In this document: positions 25,813 to 35,227 of the stretch, in pieces
Position numbering within the stretch: position 1 is the first letter of the stretch
Layout of the letters: each line of letters starts with the position of its first letter
Origin: Gammaproteobacteria bacterium
GTDB lineage: Bacteria > Pseudomonadota > Gammaproteobacteria > Steroidobacterales > PWYM01
NCBI GenBank assembly: GCA_003567475.1
Contig: PWZL01000057.1
Location: forward strand, 1 to 64,000
DNA: 64,000 nucleotides
Reading direction: 5' to 3'
The notes under the pieces: model-generated
What the model saw: the letters and a program-made list of their open reading frames with translations, nothing else
Told to the model about the DNA's origin: nothing
Databases searched by the model: none
Translations under genes and position numbers: made by a program

Positions 25813-26587
25813 TCCGCCGAGGATCGGCCTGATCGGCGGCACTGGCCTGGACCAGCCCGAGCTTCTGGAGGCGCGCGTTGAGCGGCCGATGACAACGCCC
25901 TGGGGAACGCCGTCGGCCGCGCCGGTGCTCGGCGAGATGGCCGGCGTGCCCGTGGTCTTTGTCGCCCGTCATGGTCTGGAGCATGAGTGGCCGCCGCATC
26001 GGGTCAACTATCGCGCCAATCTTGCCGCCCTGCAGGCTGCCGGTGCACGCGTGGTTGTCGGACTCAATGCCGTCGGGGGCATTGCGTCTTGGCTGGGACC
26101 GGGCTGCCTGGCCCTGCCGGATCAGCTGATCGACTACACCTGGGGCCGCTGTCAGAGCCTCTGGGACGGCCCCGGTGAGATGCGGCATGTGGAGTTCACC
26201 GACCCGATGGCTCCGCCGGTGCACGCGTGCCTGTGCGAGGCGGGGCGCCGGCTCGAGGTGGCGCCGACACCACGCGGCGTGTACGGCGTGACCCAGGGGC
26301 CTCGGCTGGAAACCCGCGCGGAGATCGAACGCCTGGCCCGCGACGGGTGCGACATGGTCGGCATGACCCTCATGCCGGAGGCGGCCATCGCCCGCGAACT
26401 TGGACTGGCCTATGCCTGCATCGCCCTGTCGGTCAACTGGGCCGCCGGTCGCGGTGCCCGCGGTCTACATGTCGAGATGACCGAGTCCATGGCGGCCGCC
26501 ACAGCCGCCGCACTGGCCCTGTTGCGCGCGGCGCTGCCAGCGCTTGCCGCGTTACCGTGGCCATCGCGCGACGAAAGCTTCACCTGA
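25802..26587 (+). CDS. S-methyl-5'-thioinosine phosphorylase (MTAP/PNP family)
   Basis: A 261-residue nucleoside phosphorylase. GLIGGTGLD (phosphate loop), RHGLEHEWPPHRVNYRANL, TQGPRLETRAEI and CDMVGMTLMPEAAIARELG are conserved in the MTAP/PNP branch. In Pseudomonas aeruginosa the homologue next to nagZ (PA3004) is a methylthioinosine phosphorylase that yields hypoxanthine and methylthioribose 1-phosphate. The adjacent phosphoribosyltransferase gene fits that product. Assignment to methylthioinosine rather than methylthioadenosine rests on context and needs assay. Confidence 0.85.
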   Translation: MSVDPPRIGLIGGTGLDQPELLEARVERPMTTPWGTPSAAPVLGEMAGVPVVFVARHGLEHEWPPHRVNYRANLAALQAAGARVVVGLNAVGGIASWLGPGCLALPDQLIDYTWGRCQSLWDGPGEMRHVEFTDPMAPPVHACLCEAGRRLEVAPTPRGVYGVTQGPRLETRAEIERLARDGCDMVGMTLMPEAAIARELGLAYACIALSVNWAAGRGARGLHVEMTESMAAATAAALALLRAALPALAALPWPSRDESFT

Positions 26588-26698
26588 AGCGCGTGCCGGC
26601 GCTGGGCGTGACCGGCGCCTTCATTTTCCCGTCGTCCGGTCGATACCCCGCGGGAGGCGTCGGGTCTGCCGCCGTCGGATGGTTGAGAGGCATGCGCG

Positions 26699-29548
26699 AT
26701 GGAGTACCGCGGAGACGAGGGCAACGAACAGGTTCGCCTTGCGGCCCTGCATCGCCTGGAGCTGCTGGATACCCCGGACGAAGAACGCTTTGACCGACTG
26801 ACCCGCCTGGTCGCGCGCGTGCTGGAGGTGCCGATAGCGCTGATCAGCCTGGTAGACGCCGAGCGAGTCTGGTTCAAATCGCGCTACGGTCTCGCGGCCC
26901 GGGAAGTGCCACGGGATTGCACCTTCTGCGAACTTGCACTGGAAGAAGCGGGCCCCTTGGTGGTGCCCGATACACGCCGCGATGTCCGGTTCGCCGCCGC
27001 ACCGCTGGTGACGGCGGAGAATGGCATTCGCTTCTATGCCGGACAGCCGCTGCGCTCGCCAGAGGGACAGCGTATCGGCACGCTATGTGTGCTGGATGTC
27101 GAACCGCGTGGTTTCGATGAGGAAGCGCTGAGTACGCTGGTGGAATTCGGCGCTCTGGTCGAACATGAACTGGCCGCGCGCGGCCGCGAACTGGCCTATC
27201 ACGAGGTTCTCGAACGTCTCCCGGACGCCGCCTATCTGATCGGATTGGAAGGCGCGGAACGCGGCCGCGTCCTCTGGGTCAATTCGGCGGCCATCCGGCT
27301 CTACGGTCTGGACCCCACCTGCAACCGTGGCCGTCTGATGCGTGATATGGGCACCCCGGAAGGCGCGCGGGAGGTCGAAGCGCGGATGGCCCGGCTGGAG
27401 GCCGGAGAGCATCTGCGCTTCCGGCAACGCCATGTCGCCCCCGAGGGTGGGGAGTTCGAGGTGGCGATTTCCGCGCGGCGTATCGTCCTCGATGGCCGCG
27501 GAGTCGTGCTGTCGCTGCATCGGAATCTCGAAGAGAGCGCGCTGCGCGAGCTCGACGCCCTGCGGAGCGCCATCGGCCGGCATATGTTGTACTCCGTTAC
27601 CGATCGACGCGGGCGGATCGTCGATGTCAACGAGGGCTTCTGCCGCCTGAGCGGTTTCCGTCGCGAGGACCTGCTCGGGCGCGATCATCGGGTGTTCAGC
27701 TCCGGCTATCACGACCAGCAATTCTGGCAGGGCATGTGGGGCGCTCTGCTGGCCGGGCGGGTCTGGCGTGGCGAGATCTGCAACCGCGCCCGCGACGGTG
27801 CCCTGTTCTGGGTGGACTCCACGCATATCCCCCAGCTGGATGGTGATGGACGGCCTGAGCGCTACATCACGCTGCGCTTCGACATCACCGCGAAGAAGCG
27901 TCTGGAACAGGAACTGCGCGAGCAGACGCGAGACCTGGAGCTCAAGCAGCGCTCGCTGGAGCATGCCGAACAACGTTTGCTCCTGGCCATGGAAACCGGG
28001 CGTATCGGCCTGTGGGATGCCGATCTGGATCTGCGCAGTGCGTATTGCGCCGAAAGCTGGTTCACCTTGCGCGGCAGACCACCGCGGGAGGGACGGGTCC
28101 CCCTCGATGAGGGCTACGAGGAGTGTCATCCGGAGGACCGACCCGGCATGGAGGTGGCGATGGAGCGTCATATTTACCTCGGCTCACCAGGTTATGTGAA
28201 CGAACGCAGAGTCCGCACCGCCGAGGGGCAGTGGCGCTGGATTCGAGATGTGGGACGGGTGATCGAGCGACGGCCTGACGGGTCGCCCCGGCGACTGATC
28301 GGGGTCAATATCGACATCCAGGCACTGCGTGAAGCCATGCGGCAGGCCGCGGCGGCGAGCCAGGCGAAAAGCGAATTCCTCGCTCACATGAGCCACGAGA
28401 TCCGTACGCCGATGACCGCGATTCTCGGCTACGCAGAACTGCTTGCCGAAGCGACAGAACCGGACCCCGCTCAGTTCCGGCCTGCTGCAGACACCATCCG
28501 TCGCAATGCCGAACATCTGCTGACCGTGCTGAACGACATCCTCGACGTTTCCAAGATCGAAGCGGGGCAGCTGCAGATCGAACAGGTCCCTGTGCAGCCG
28601 CTGGCGCTGGTCCGGGACGCATTGCAATTGCTTCAGGCGAAGGCGGCGGCCAAGGGTCTGAGCTTGCGCCTGGTGTGCGATTCAGAGGTGCCCGAGACCA
28701 TTCAGTCCGACCCGGTACGGTTACGACAGATTCTCCTGAATCTGATCGGCAACGCCATCAAGTTCACCGAGGCCGGTGAGGTGGTGGTCCACGTGCTGCA
28801 TGACGAGCGTTCCAGGTGGCTGGTCTTCCGGATCGTGGATACCGGGATCGGCATGAGTCCGGAGGCCTGTGCCCGGATCGCGCGTTTCGAGGCGTTCAGC
28901 CAGGGCGATGCCAGCATGGCACGGCGGTTCGGCGGGACGGGCCTGGGACTCAGGATCTCGCGCGCGCTGGCACAGAAGCTCGGCGGGGACCTGACGCTCA
29001 CTTCGCGCGAGGGGGTGGGCAGCACCTTTTCGGTCACGGTGAGCACAGGCGACATCACTGGTGTGCCGCTGCACCCGGCCGGCGTGGTCGGGGCGCCGGC
29101 CCCCAGCACGGCCGTCGCGCCGCGGTCGTCGGGGGGGCAGCCGCTTGCCGGTCTCGCGATCCTGCTGGTCGAGGACGGTATGGACAACCAGCGGCTGATC
29201 CGCCATCACCTTGTGCGTGGCGGGGCCCGAGTGTCACTGGCCGAAAACGGCCGCGAAGCCATGGAGCTCGTGACCGCGAGGGAGGCAGGTCCGGACCTGA
29301 TCCTCATGGACATGCAGATGCCCGTGATGGACGGCTACAGCGCGACCCGGGCGCTGCGTGCCGCCGGCTGGACCGCGCCGATCGTTGCGCTGACCGCTCA
29401 CGCCATGAGTGGTGATCGGGAACGGTGTCTTGAGGCAGGCTGCGACGACTATCTGAGCAAGCCGGTGAATGTGGCGCAACTGCTCGAGACCTGCCAACGG
29501 CTGGCCGGTGGCAGCGGTGCCGCGCGGCGGGTAGGCTTCGGAAGATGA
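26699..29548 (+). CDS. Hybrid histidine kinase, GAF-PAS x3-HisKA-HATPase-REC
   Basis: A 949-residue cytoplasmic protein. A GAF domain (about 14-160, with ENGIRFYAGQPLRSPEG and IGTLCVLD) is followed by three PAS/PAC units (about 168-285, 290-400, 425-545). HisKA has His566 (AHMSHEIRTPM), and the ATPase domain is intact (LLNLIGNAIKFT with Asn685, DTGIGM, GGTGLGL). A C-terminal REC has Asp871 and Lys921. There is no Hpt domain and no membrane helix. It overlaps the next gene by ATGA, so the degenerate GGDEF protein is its translational partner. The signal is unknown. Confidence 0.93.
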   Translation: MEYRGDEGNEQVRLAALHRLELLDTPDEERFDRLTRLVARVLEVPIALISLVDAERVWFKSRYGLAAREVPRDCTFCELALEEAGPLVVPDTRRDVRFAAAPLVTAENGIRFYAGQPLRSPEGQRIGTLCVLDVEPRGFDEEALSTLVEFGALVEHELAARGRELAYHEVLERLPDAAYLIGLEGAERGRVLWVNSAAIRLYGLDPTCNRGRLMRDMGTPEGAREVEARMARLEAGEHLRFRQRHVAPEGGEFEVAISARRIVLDGRGVVLSLHRNLEESALRELDALRSAIGRHMLYSVTDRRGRIVDVNEGFCRLSGFRREDLLGRDHRVFSSGYHDQQFWQGMWGALLAGRVWRGEICNRARDGALFWVDSTHIPQLDGDGRPERYITLRFDITAKKRLEQELREQTRDLELKQRSLEHAEQRLLLAMETGRIGLWDADLDLRSAYCAESWFTLRGRPPREGRVPLDEGYEECHPEDRPGMEVAMERHIYLGSPGYVNERRVRTAEGQWRWIRDVGRVIERRPDGSPRRLIGVNIDIQALREAMRQAAAASQAKSEFLAHMSHEIRTPMTAILGYAELLAEATEPDPAQFRPAADTIRRNAEHLLTVLNDILDVSKIEAGQLQIEQVPVQPLALVRDALQLLQAKAAAKGLSLRLVCDSEVPETIQSDPVRLRQILLNLIGNAIKFTEAGEVVVHVLHDERSRWLVFRIVDTGIGMSPEACARIARFEAFSQGDASMARRFGGTGLGLRISRALAQKLGGDLTLTSREGVGSTFSVTVSTGDITGVPLHPAGVVGAPAPSTAVAPRSSGGQPLAGLAILLVEDGMDNQRLIRHHLVRGGARVSLAENGREAMELVTAREAGPDLILMDMQMPVMDGYSATRALRAAGWTAPIVALTAHAMSGDRERCLEAGCDDYLSKPVNVAQLLETCQRLAGGSGAARRVGFGR

Positions 29549-30471
29549 ACGCCGCAGCGCCTGTGTCGCCCGCCAATGCGTTGACCCCGGAACTCGCGCG
29601 CTGGGTGATCGAGGGCCTGCACACGCCGGTGCTGGTGCTCGGTCCGGCGGCAGCCGCGGAGCAACCGCTCTGCTGGAATCCGGCATTTTTGCGGCTTACA
29701 GGCTTCAGCGCGGAGGGCTTCGCCGCGGCACCAGACGCCTGGCTGAGTCGTCCCGAGGCCTTGTCGGCCGCGCTGCGTGCCAGCGAGGCCGACGCCGCCG
29801 AGCATCGCGGGTTGGTGGTGGAGGGTCAGGATGCCCTCAGGCAGCCGGTACGCTGGCGGCTGCGGGCCACCGCCCTGGGGGGTGGGGCCGGTGATCCCTC
29901 GGGCTGGCTGCTCGAATGTGCCCGTGCCGAGGGGGTGGCGGCCCGTCAGCGCGGCCTGATCCGCGACGACGCCGTCAGCGGCATGCTCGATCGCGGCTGG
30001 TTCGTGGAATTCTGTCGCCACCAGGTGGCCGGCGCACGGCGCCATGACCGTCGGCTGGCGGTCATGGTGTTCGAGGTCGAGGCCTTCGACGCCTACGTCG
30101 ACACCTATGGACGCAACGCGGCAAACAATTGTCTGCGCCTGGTGGCCCACGGCATCGCCTCTTGTCTGCGCCGGACCACAGATCTGGTGGCCCGGGTCGG
30201 CGACAGCACCTTCGCGGCACTGGCCGAGGACATGCCGGTGGAGGCTGTAGCGGCGCACCTGGCCCGGATAGAAGCGGCCGTGGCGGCACTGGGCATCCAC
30301 AACCCGCGTGCACCCGGAGCACGCTATGTGCAGGTGACCGCCGGGGCGTGCGCCGGCGTTCCCGCTGTGGCCGAGGATATCGAGGACTGGCTGGCGGCGG
30401 CCCGACAGGCGGCGGGCGCGGGCGGTCAGCGGGTCATCGTGACGCCTGTGTCTCGGCGTTCGACCGGCTGA
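29545..30471 (+). CDS. PAS-like protein with catalytically dead GGDEF domain
   Basis: A 308-residue cytoplasmic protein. A PAS-like N-terminal part (about 15-130, CWNPAFLRLTGFSAEGF) precedes a GGDEF-type domain (about 140-300). The active-site loop GGDEF is replaced by GDSTF at 219-223 and the metal/substrate motif is EVEAFDAYVDTYGRN instead of D-x-D-x-FK-x-x-ND. The inhibitory c-di-GMP site RxxD is kept as RTTD at 210-213, exactly five residues before GDSTF. It is thus unlikely to make c-di-GMP but may bind it. It is coupled to the hybrid kinase gene, and its last 46 bases overlap csiV on the other strand. Confidence 0.85.
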   Translation: MNAAAPVSPANALTPELARWVIEGLHTPVLVLGPAAAAEQPLCWNPAFLRLTGFSAEGFAAAPDAWLSRPEALSAALRASEADAAEHRGLVVEGQDALRQPVRWRLRATALGGGAGDPSGWLLECARAEGVAARQRGLIRDDAVSGMLDRGWFVEFCRHQVAGARRHDRRLAVMVFEVEAFDAYVDTYGRNAANNCLRLVAHGIASCLRRTTDLVARVGDSTFAALAEDMPVEAVAAHLARIEAAVAALGIHNPRAPGARYVQVTAGACAGVPAVAEDIEDWLAAARQAAGAGGQRVIVTPVSRRSTG

Positions 30472-31202
30472 ATGGTGGCGATGACCCCGAACGCGGGGTG
30501 GTCGAAATAATGAACCTCTCCGCTGCGCATGCGCCGGGATTCTTCAATACGATATCGTGGCACGAGCAGACGGACCTCTCCAGTCCCGTCGTCGCCCATC
30601 GGTCGCGGCACGGCCACTCCGTCTTCCGGGTTGAGAAACTCGAGGTCGAGCTGCAGATGCAGGAAGCGCGAGCGCGACAGCCGCGCTGCGCCGACGAGCT
30701 CATCACTTCCCAGGCGCAGACGCTCAAAGCCCACCACTGGCGCCGGCTGGTCGACCTCGCCGGGCTGTTCCCAGATCAGGTGCATCAGCGGGCGATAGCC
30801 GGACTGTGCGGCCAGCCGCCGATAGACCGCGACCAGTTCCCCGGCACTGGTGTCGAGCAGCTGGCGCCAGGTCGGCAGAGCGACGGGCTCCAGCGGGGGC
30901 GGGGGCCGGAGACGCGGCGGAAGCGCCACGGGCTCGAGCCGCGGCGTATCTGCTCGATCCGGTCGTGCCCCGAGATCACCGCGGACGCTCACCGTGAGTT
31001 CAATACTCTCGAGTACCGGCTCGGGCAGGGCGGGGGGCGCCACCAGGAAATCTTCCGCGGTCTCCAGCGCACCGCCCTCGTGCGCGAAGATCACCAGTTC
31101 CACGCGAAACAGGGGTGTGTCACGGGTCTGCGCCGGAAGGGTCTGGGCGGATAGACTGCCCGCCAGCAGAAGGGTGCTCAGACAGAGTCCCGATAGTGCC
31201 AT
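30426..31202 (-). CDS. csiV: CsiV-like peptidoglycan-binding protein
   Basis: A 258-residue exported protein with a signal peptide (about 1-20, LCLSTLLLAGSLSAQ). FRVELVIFAHEG near the mature N-terminus and RSRFLHLQLDLEF and MRSGEVHYFDHPAFGVIATI in the C-terminal half are the conserved segments of CsiV (DUF2803). A proline-rich linker lies near residues 90-110. In Vibrio cholerae CsiV is needed for LpoA-dependent PBP1A function. It follows mfd by 69 bases on the minus strand, as in several gammaproteobacteria. Confidence 0.8.
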   Translation of the reverse strand: MALSGLCLSTLLLAGSLSAQTLPAQTRDTPLFRVELVIFAHEGGALETAEDFLVAPPALPEPVLESIELTVSVRGDLGARPDRADTPRLEPVALPPRLRPPPPLEPVALPTWRQLLDTSAGELVAVYRRLAAQSGYRPLMHLIWEQPGEVDQPAPVVGFERLRLGSDELVGAARLSRSRFLHLQLDLEFLNPEDGVAVPRPMGDDGTGEVRLLVPRYRIEESRRMRSGEVHYFDHPAFGVIATIQPVERRDTGVTMTR

Positions 31203-31271
31203 GCCGTGAAGGGTCCTGGATGGCCGCGCCAGCCGCCCTGGCGGTGTCGCGGGGATGGAAAGATGCCCTGA

Positions 31272-34200
31272 TTATAGGCGATCCGTCCGCACGGGCGGCG
31301 AACCGAGCGTCTGCAGCAGTCCGCTGGCGAACGCGTAGCGGGCGTCGACCTCCGGCAGGCGGTTTTTCACCCGCAGCAACGTGCCGCCGTCGAGCGTGTA
31401 CACTGAGGGCTCGCGCTGCACCAGACCCACCAGCACCAGCGGGTCGACCGGGGTGTCGCCATGGAATCGGACGCGCCCGCCCTCGGCGGTCATGTCCAGT
31501 TTCTGGATGCCCAACCGGCTGGCTCGCTGCTTCAGGCGGGTCACGAGCACCAGATGCTTTGCCGCTGGGGGCAATAATCCGAAGCGGTCGATCATCTCGA
31601 CCTGGAGTTCATCCAGGGCGTCGTCGTCGCTGCAGGCGCTGATGCGCTTGTAAAGCACCAGGCGTTGGTGGACGTCGGGCAGATAGTCCTCGGGCAGCAG
31701 GGCGGCGACGCCGAGATCCACCTCCGTACCGTGGAACAGCGGTTGCTCAAGTGCAGGTTCGCGGCCGGCCTTGAGGTCGGCCACCGCCCGCTCGAGCAGG
31801 TCCATGTACAGGGTGAAGCCGATCTCGTGGATCTGTCCGCTCTGCTCATCGCCCAGCAGCTCCCCCGCGCCACGGATCTCGAGATCGTGCGAGGCCAGGG
31901 CGAAGCCCGCGCCGAGGTCCTCCAGGGCTTCGATGGCCTCGAGGCGCTTGACGGCATCCGGGGTCAACGCCGGGGTCGGCGGAGCCAGCAGGTAGGCGTA
32001 GGCGCGGTGATGCGAGCGGCCGACCCGCCCGCGCAGCTGGTGGAGCTGGGCCAGGCCGAAGCGGTCGGCACGATTGATCAGGATGGTGTTGGCTGTCGGT
32101 ACGTCGATCCCGCTTTCGATGATTGTGGTGCACAACAGGACGTTGAAGCGGCGGTGGTAGAAGTCCAGCATGATCTGCTCGAGGTCGCGCTCGCGCATCT
32201 GCCCGTGAGCGATCCGGAGATTGGCTTCGGGGACCAGCGCCTCGATCTCCCCGGCGATCTTCTCCATGGTCTCGATGGTGTTGTGGACAAAATAGACCTG
32301 CCCGCCGCGCTTGATCTCGCGCAGGCAGGCCTCGCGGATCACCGCCGGGGACCACTGGGTGACGAAGGTCTTGACGCCCAGCCGATCGGAGGGGGGCGTG
32401 GTGATCAGCGAGAGCTCGCGCAGGCCACCCAGCGCCATGTTCAGCGTGCGTGGAATCGGTGTGGCGGTCAGCGTCAGCAGATCGACCTCGGAGCGCAGGC
32501 GTTTCAGTGCCTCCTTGTGGCGGACACCGAAGCGGTGTTCCTCGTCGACGATGACCAGCCCCAGCCGCTTCAGCTTCACGCCTTCCGAGAGCAGCTTATG
32601 GGTGCCGACCACGATGTCGACCTGCCCGGAGGCCAGCTCTTCGAGCACTTTGGCGGCCTGTTTGCCGGTGCGAAACCGCGACAGCAGCTCGATGCGTACT
32701 GGCCAGTCGGCGAAACGATCGATGAAGGTCTGGTAGTGCTGCTGGGCCAGCAGGGTGGTGGGCACAAGCACGGCGACCTGGCGGCCACCCTGCACGGCCA
32801 TGAAGCTCGCCCGGAGTGCCACCTCGGTCTTGCCGAAACCGACGTCGCCGCACACCACCCGGTCCATGGGCTGGGGGGCACGCATGTCGTCGAGCACCTG
32901 CTCGATGGCGGTGAGCTGGTCTTCGGTCTCCTCGAACGGGAAGGCTGCCACGAAGGCCCGATAGTCGGCTTCATCCAGGCGAAACGCGTGGCCCTCGCGC
33001 GCCGCACGCCGCGCGTGGACGTCGAGCAGTTCGGCGGCGACATCCCGAATCTTCTCAGCGGCCTTGCGGCGGGCTTTGGTCCACTGCTCACCCCCGAGCC
33101 GGTGCAGCGGTGCCGACTCGGGCGGTCCCCCGGTGTAACGGCTGATCAGCTCGAGGCTCTGGACCGGCACGTAGAGCTTGTCTTCACGGGCGTATTCCAG
33201 TGCGAGGAACTCCTGGGTCACGCTGCCGACATCCAGCGTGACCAGGCCGAGAAAGCGGCCGACGCCGTGATCCTGGTGGACCACGGGGGTGCCGGGGCGC
33301 AGATCGCGCAGGTCGCGGATGAGGGTGGCGGGGTCGCGTTCGGCGCGCCGGCGCTCGCGCCCCGCGGTGCGCGCGCGCTCGCCGAACAGCTGTTCCTCGG
33401 CAATCACTGCCAGCCCGGACTCTGGCAGGACCAGTCCGCTGTCCAGCGGCGCGACGCAGATCCCCAGCGCCGGCGAGCGCTCCAGGAAGCCCTGCCAGTG
33501 CTCGCAGGCGACCGGCAAGCGCTCGCGCGCGCGCAGCACGTCGAGAATCATCTCCCGTCTGCCGGCGCTTTCAGCCACCAGCAGAACCCGCCCGCCGAAC
33601 TCGTCGAGGAACGCGACCAGCTTGGCTGCCGGCGCCTCGGCACGCGCGTCGAACGCGACTGGCGGTGGCAGCGCGGTCGCGTAATTGACCCGTTGCCGGC
33701 CGTCGGCGCCGGCCAGCTCGGTGCGGGAGAGCTCGATGCAACGGTGTCTGGATGACAGCGCGTCGAGCAGCGGCGCCGGCGGACACAGCGCCTCATCGGG
33801 GCGCAGTAGCGGACGCTCGGGATCGACGGCCATCTGCTCGTGGCGCTCGCAGGCCTGCCGCCACTGCGTCTCGAGCAGGGTGGTGATGCCGTCAGGCAGG
33901 CAGAGGATGCTGTCGTCGGGCAGGTAGTCCAGCAGCGAGGCCGTCTGGTCGAAGAACAGCGGCAGGTAATACTCGATCCCGCCGGGCGCGTTGCCCGCCG
34001 ACACCTCGCGGTAAATCAGCGTGCGCGCCGGATCGCCTTCGAAACGTTCGCGGAAGCGTCGGCGGAAGCCGCGAATGCCATCTTCGTCGAGCGGAAACTC
34101 GCGCGCGGGGAGGATGTCCAGGCGCTCGAGGGTGTCGGTGGAACGCTGGGTCTCCGGATCGAATAGCTTCAGGGAATCGATTTCATCATCGAACAGATCG

Positions 34201-34766
34201 ATGCGCACAGGGGCGTGCTCGCCCATGGGAAACAGGTCGATCAGCGAGCCGCGGACGGCGTAGTCCCCGTGTTCCATCACCTGCGAGACGTGCGTGTAGC
34301 CCGCGGTCTCGAGCTGCCGGCGCAGGGCCACCCCATCGAGCTGCTGACCCGGGACCAGCGACAGCGAGCGTGACACCCAGGCGGCTGGCGGCAGCCGCGC
34401 CAGCAGCGTGGCGGCGGAGACGACGATCAGTGAGCGCTCACCGCGCGCGAGTTCCGCCAGACGACGGATGCGCTCGGAGACCAGGTCCGGATGCGGCGAG
34501 AAACTGTCGTAGGGCAGGGTCTCGGCGTCCGGAAACAGCCGTACCGCCGCCTGATCACGATGGTAGAACGCCAGCCGCGCGGCCATGCGGTCCGCCTCGG
34601 CCGGGCTCGCACAGACCACGACCCATTGCTGGTCAGGGGCGTGACGGTGGGCCTGGGCAATGGCCAGCGCGTCGGCCGATCCATGCAGGCTGCCCCAGCA
34701 GACGCGGTGTCCGGCGGCGCCCGGCAGGACGCTCTGGCGAATATCGATGGCGGTCACGGCACCCAT
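31272..34766 (-). CDS. mfd: Transcription-repair coupling factor Mfd
   Basis: A 1164-residue DNA translocase, close to the usual 1148. UvrB-like N-terminal domains (FYHRDQAAVRLFPDAETLPYD region), the RNA-polymerase interaction domain (GTPVVHQDHGVGRFLGL), the helicase core with Walker A CGDVGFGKTEVA and DEEH box, LTATPIPRTLNMAL, RVGRSHHRAYAYLL, and the TRCF C-terminal domain are all visible. It removes stalled RNA polymerase and recruits UvrA. The gene is complete and on the minus strand between a small secreted protein and csiV. Confidence 0.98.
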   Translation of the reverse strand: MGAVTAIDIRQSVLPGAAGHRVCWGSLHGSADALAIAQAHRHAPDQQWVVVCASPAEADRMAARLAFYHRDQAAVRLFPDAETLPYDSFSPHPDLVSERIRRLAELARGERSLIVVSAATLLARLPPAAWVSRSLSLVPGQQLDGVALRRQLETAGYTHVSQVMEHGDYAVRGSLIDLFPMGEHAPVRIDLFDDEIDSLKLFDPETQRSTDTLERLDILPAREFPLDEDGIRGFRRRFRERFEGDPARTLIYREVSAGNAPGGIEYYLPLFFDQTASLLDYLPDDSILCLPDGITTLLETQWRQACERHEQMAVDPERPLLRPDEALCPPAPLLDALSSRHRCIELSRTELAGADGRQRVNYATALPPPVAFDARAEAPAAKLVAFLDEFGGRVLLVAESAGRREMILDVLRARERLPVACEHWQGFLERSPALGICVAPLDSGLVLPESGLAVIAEEQLFGERARTAGRERRRAERDPATLIRDLRDLRPGTPVVHQDHGVGRFLGLVTLDVGSVTQEFLALEYAREDKLYVPVQSLELISRYTGGPPESAPLHRLGGEQWTKARRKAAEKIRDVAAELLDVHARRAAREGHAFRLDEADYRAFVAAFPFEETEDQLTAIEQVLDDMRAPQPMDRVVCGDVGFGKTEVALRASFMAVQGGRQVAVLVPTTLLAQQHYQTFIDRFADWPVRIELLSRFRTGKQAAKVLEELASGQVDIVVGTHKLLSEGVKLKRLGLVIVDEEHRFGVRHKEALKRLRSEVDLLTLTATPIPRTLNMALGGLRELSLITTPPSDRLGVKTFVTQWSPAVIREACLREIKRGGQVYFVHNTIETMEKIAGEIEALVPEANLRIAHGQMRERDLEQIMLDFYHRRFNVLLCTTIIESGIDVPTANTILINRADRFGLAQLHQLRGRVGRSHHRAYAYLLAPPTPALTPDAVKRLEAIEALEDLGAGFALASHDLEIRGAGELLGDEQSGQIHEIGFTLYMDLLERAVADLKAGREPALEQPLFHGTEVDLGVAALLPEDYLPDVHQRLVLYKRISACSDDDALDELQVEMIDRFGLLPPAAKHLVLVTRLKQRASRLGIQKLDMTAEGGRVRFHGDTPVDPLVLVGLVQREPSVYTLDGGTLLRVKNRLPEVDARYAFASGLLQTLGSPPVRTDRL

Positions 34767-34797
34767 GCTGCAGTTGCGAAAGGCGCCGGATTCTACA

Positions 34798-34813
34798 CCC
34801 CTCGGCGGAGGGG
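34798..34813 (-). terminator. GC hairpin before mfd
   Basis: CCCCTC and GAGGGG form a 6-bp stem with a GGCG loop in the 62-base gap between the small secreted gene and mfd. No T-run follows in either direction, so it may attenuate or simply be a strong hairpin in the transcript. Confidence 0.25.
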
Positions 34814-34828
34814 CGCAGGGGGGTGCGC

Positions 34829-35128
34829 TCAGCGGGTCTCGCGCGTCAGCGCAGCATGCAGCACGAGTTCATACTCGAAGTAGACGATGAACCCGGGATA
34901 CTCCCAACGGGTGATCGGCGGCTGGCCGACCGCGGAGGTCCGGACCAGCGGCTCGCCGAACTGGCGTTCGACGGCCGTCTTGCTCATGCCGCGCCTGGGC
35001 CGCTCGGCCGCGGTCTCGGCCGCGGCGTCGATGCCTTCGATCAGCAGCGTGTCGGCACCAGGCGCCGTGCTCCAGGCCAGTCCAAGGCTGAGCAGGGCAC
35101 TGCCAAGTGCGATGCGGAAATGGGCCAT
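34829..35128 (-). CDS. Small exported protein of unknown function
   Basis: A 99-residue protein with a probable signal peptide (residues 1-26, FRIALGSALLSLGLAWSTAPGAD). The mature part has RGMSKTAVERQFGEP and ITRWEYPGFIVYFEYELVLHA. The GMS-x-x-x-VE-x-x-FGEP pattern recalls SmpA/OmlA-type domains, but the rest differs and no lipobox Cys is seen. ATG 35128 has GGAGG ten bases upstream; a TTG at 35134 is closer to it. It is upstream of mfd on the same strand. Function unknown. Confidence 0.7.
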   Translation of the reverse strand: MAHFRIALGSALLSLGLAWSTAPGADTLLIEGIDAAAETAAERPRRGMSKTAVERQFGEPLVRTSAVGQPPITRWEYPGFIVYFEYELVLHAALTRETR

Positions 35129-35227
35129 GGGCAACAGTCCTCCCGGTGGTGGCTGCCGGAACTATAGCACCGTCGCCAGACTCCGAAGCGCGAACCACGT
35201 CTATATCCGCTATGGTCTAATGCTGTC

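Noticed and set aside
31665..33755. A 696-codon plus-strand open frame over mfd
   Set aside because: Antisense shadow of a clear mfd gene; no protein-family pattern.
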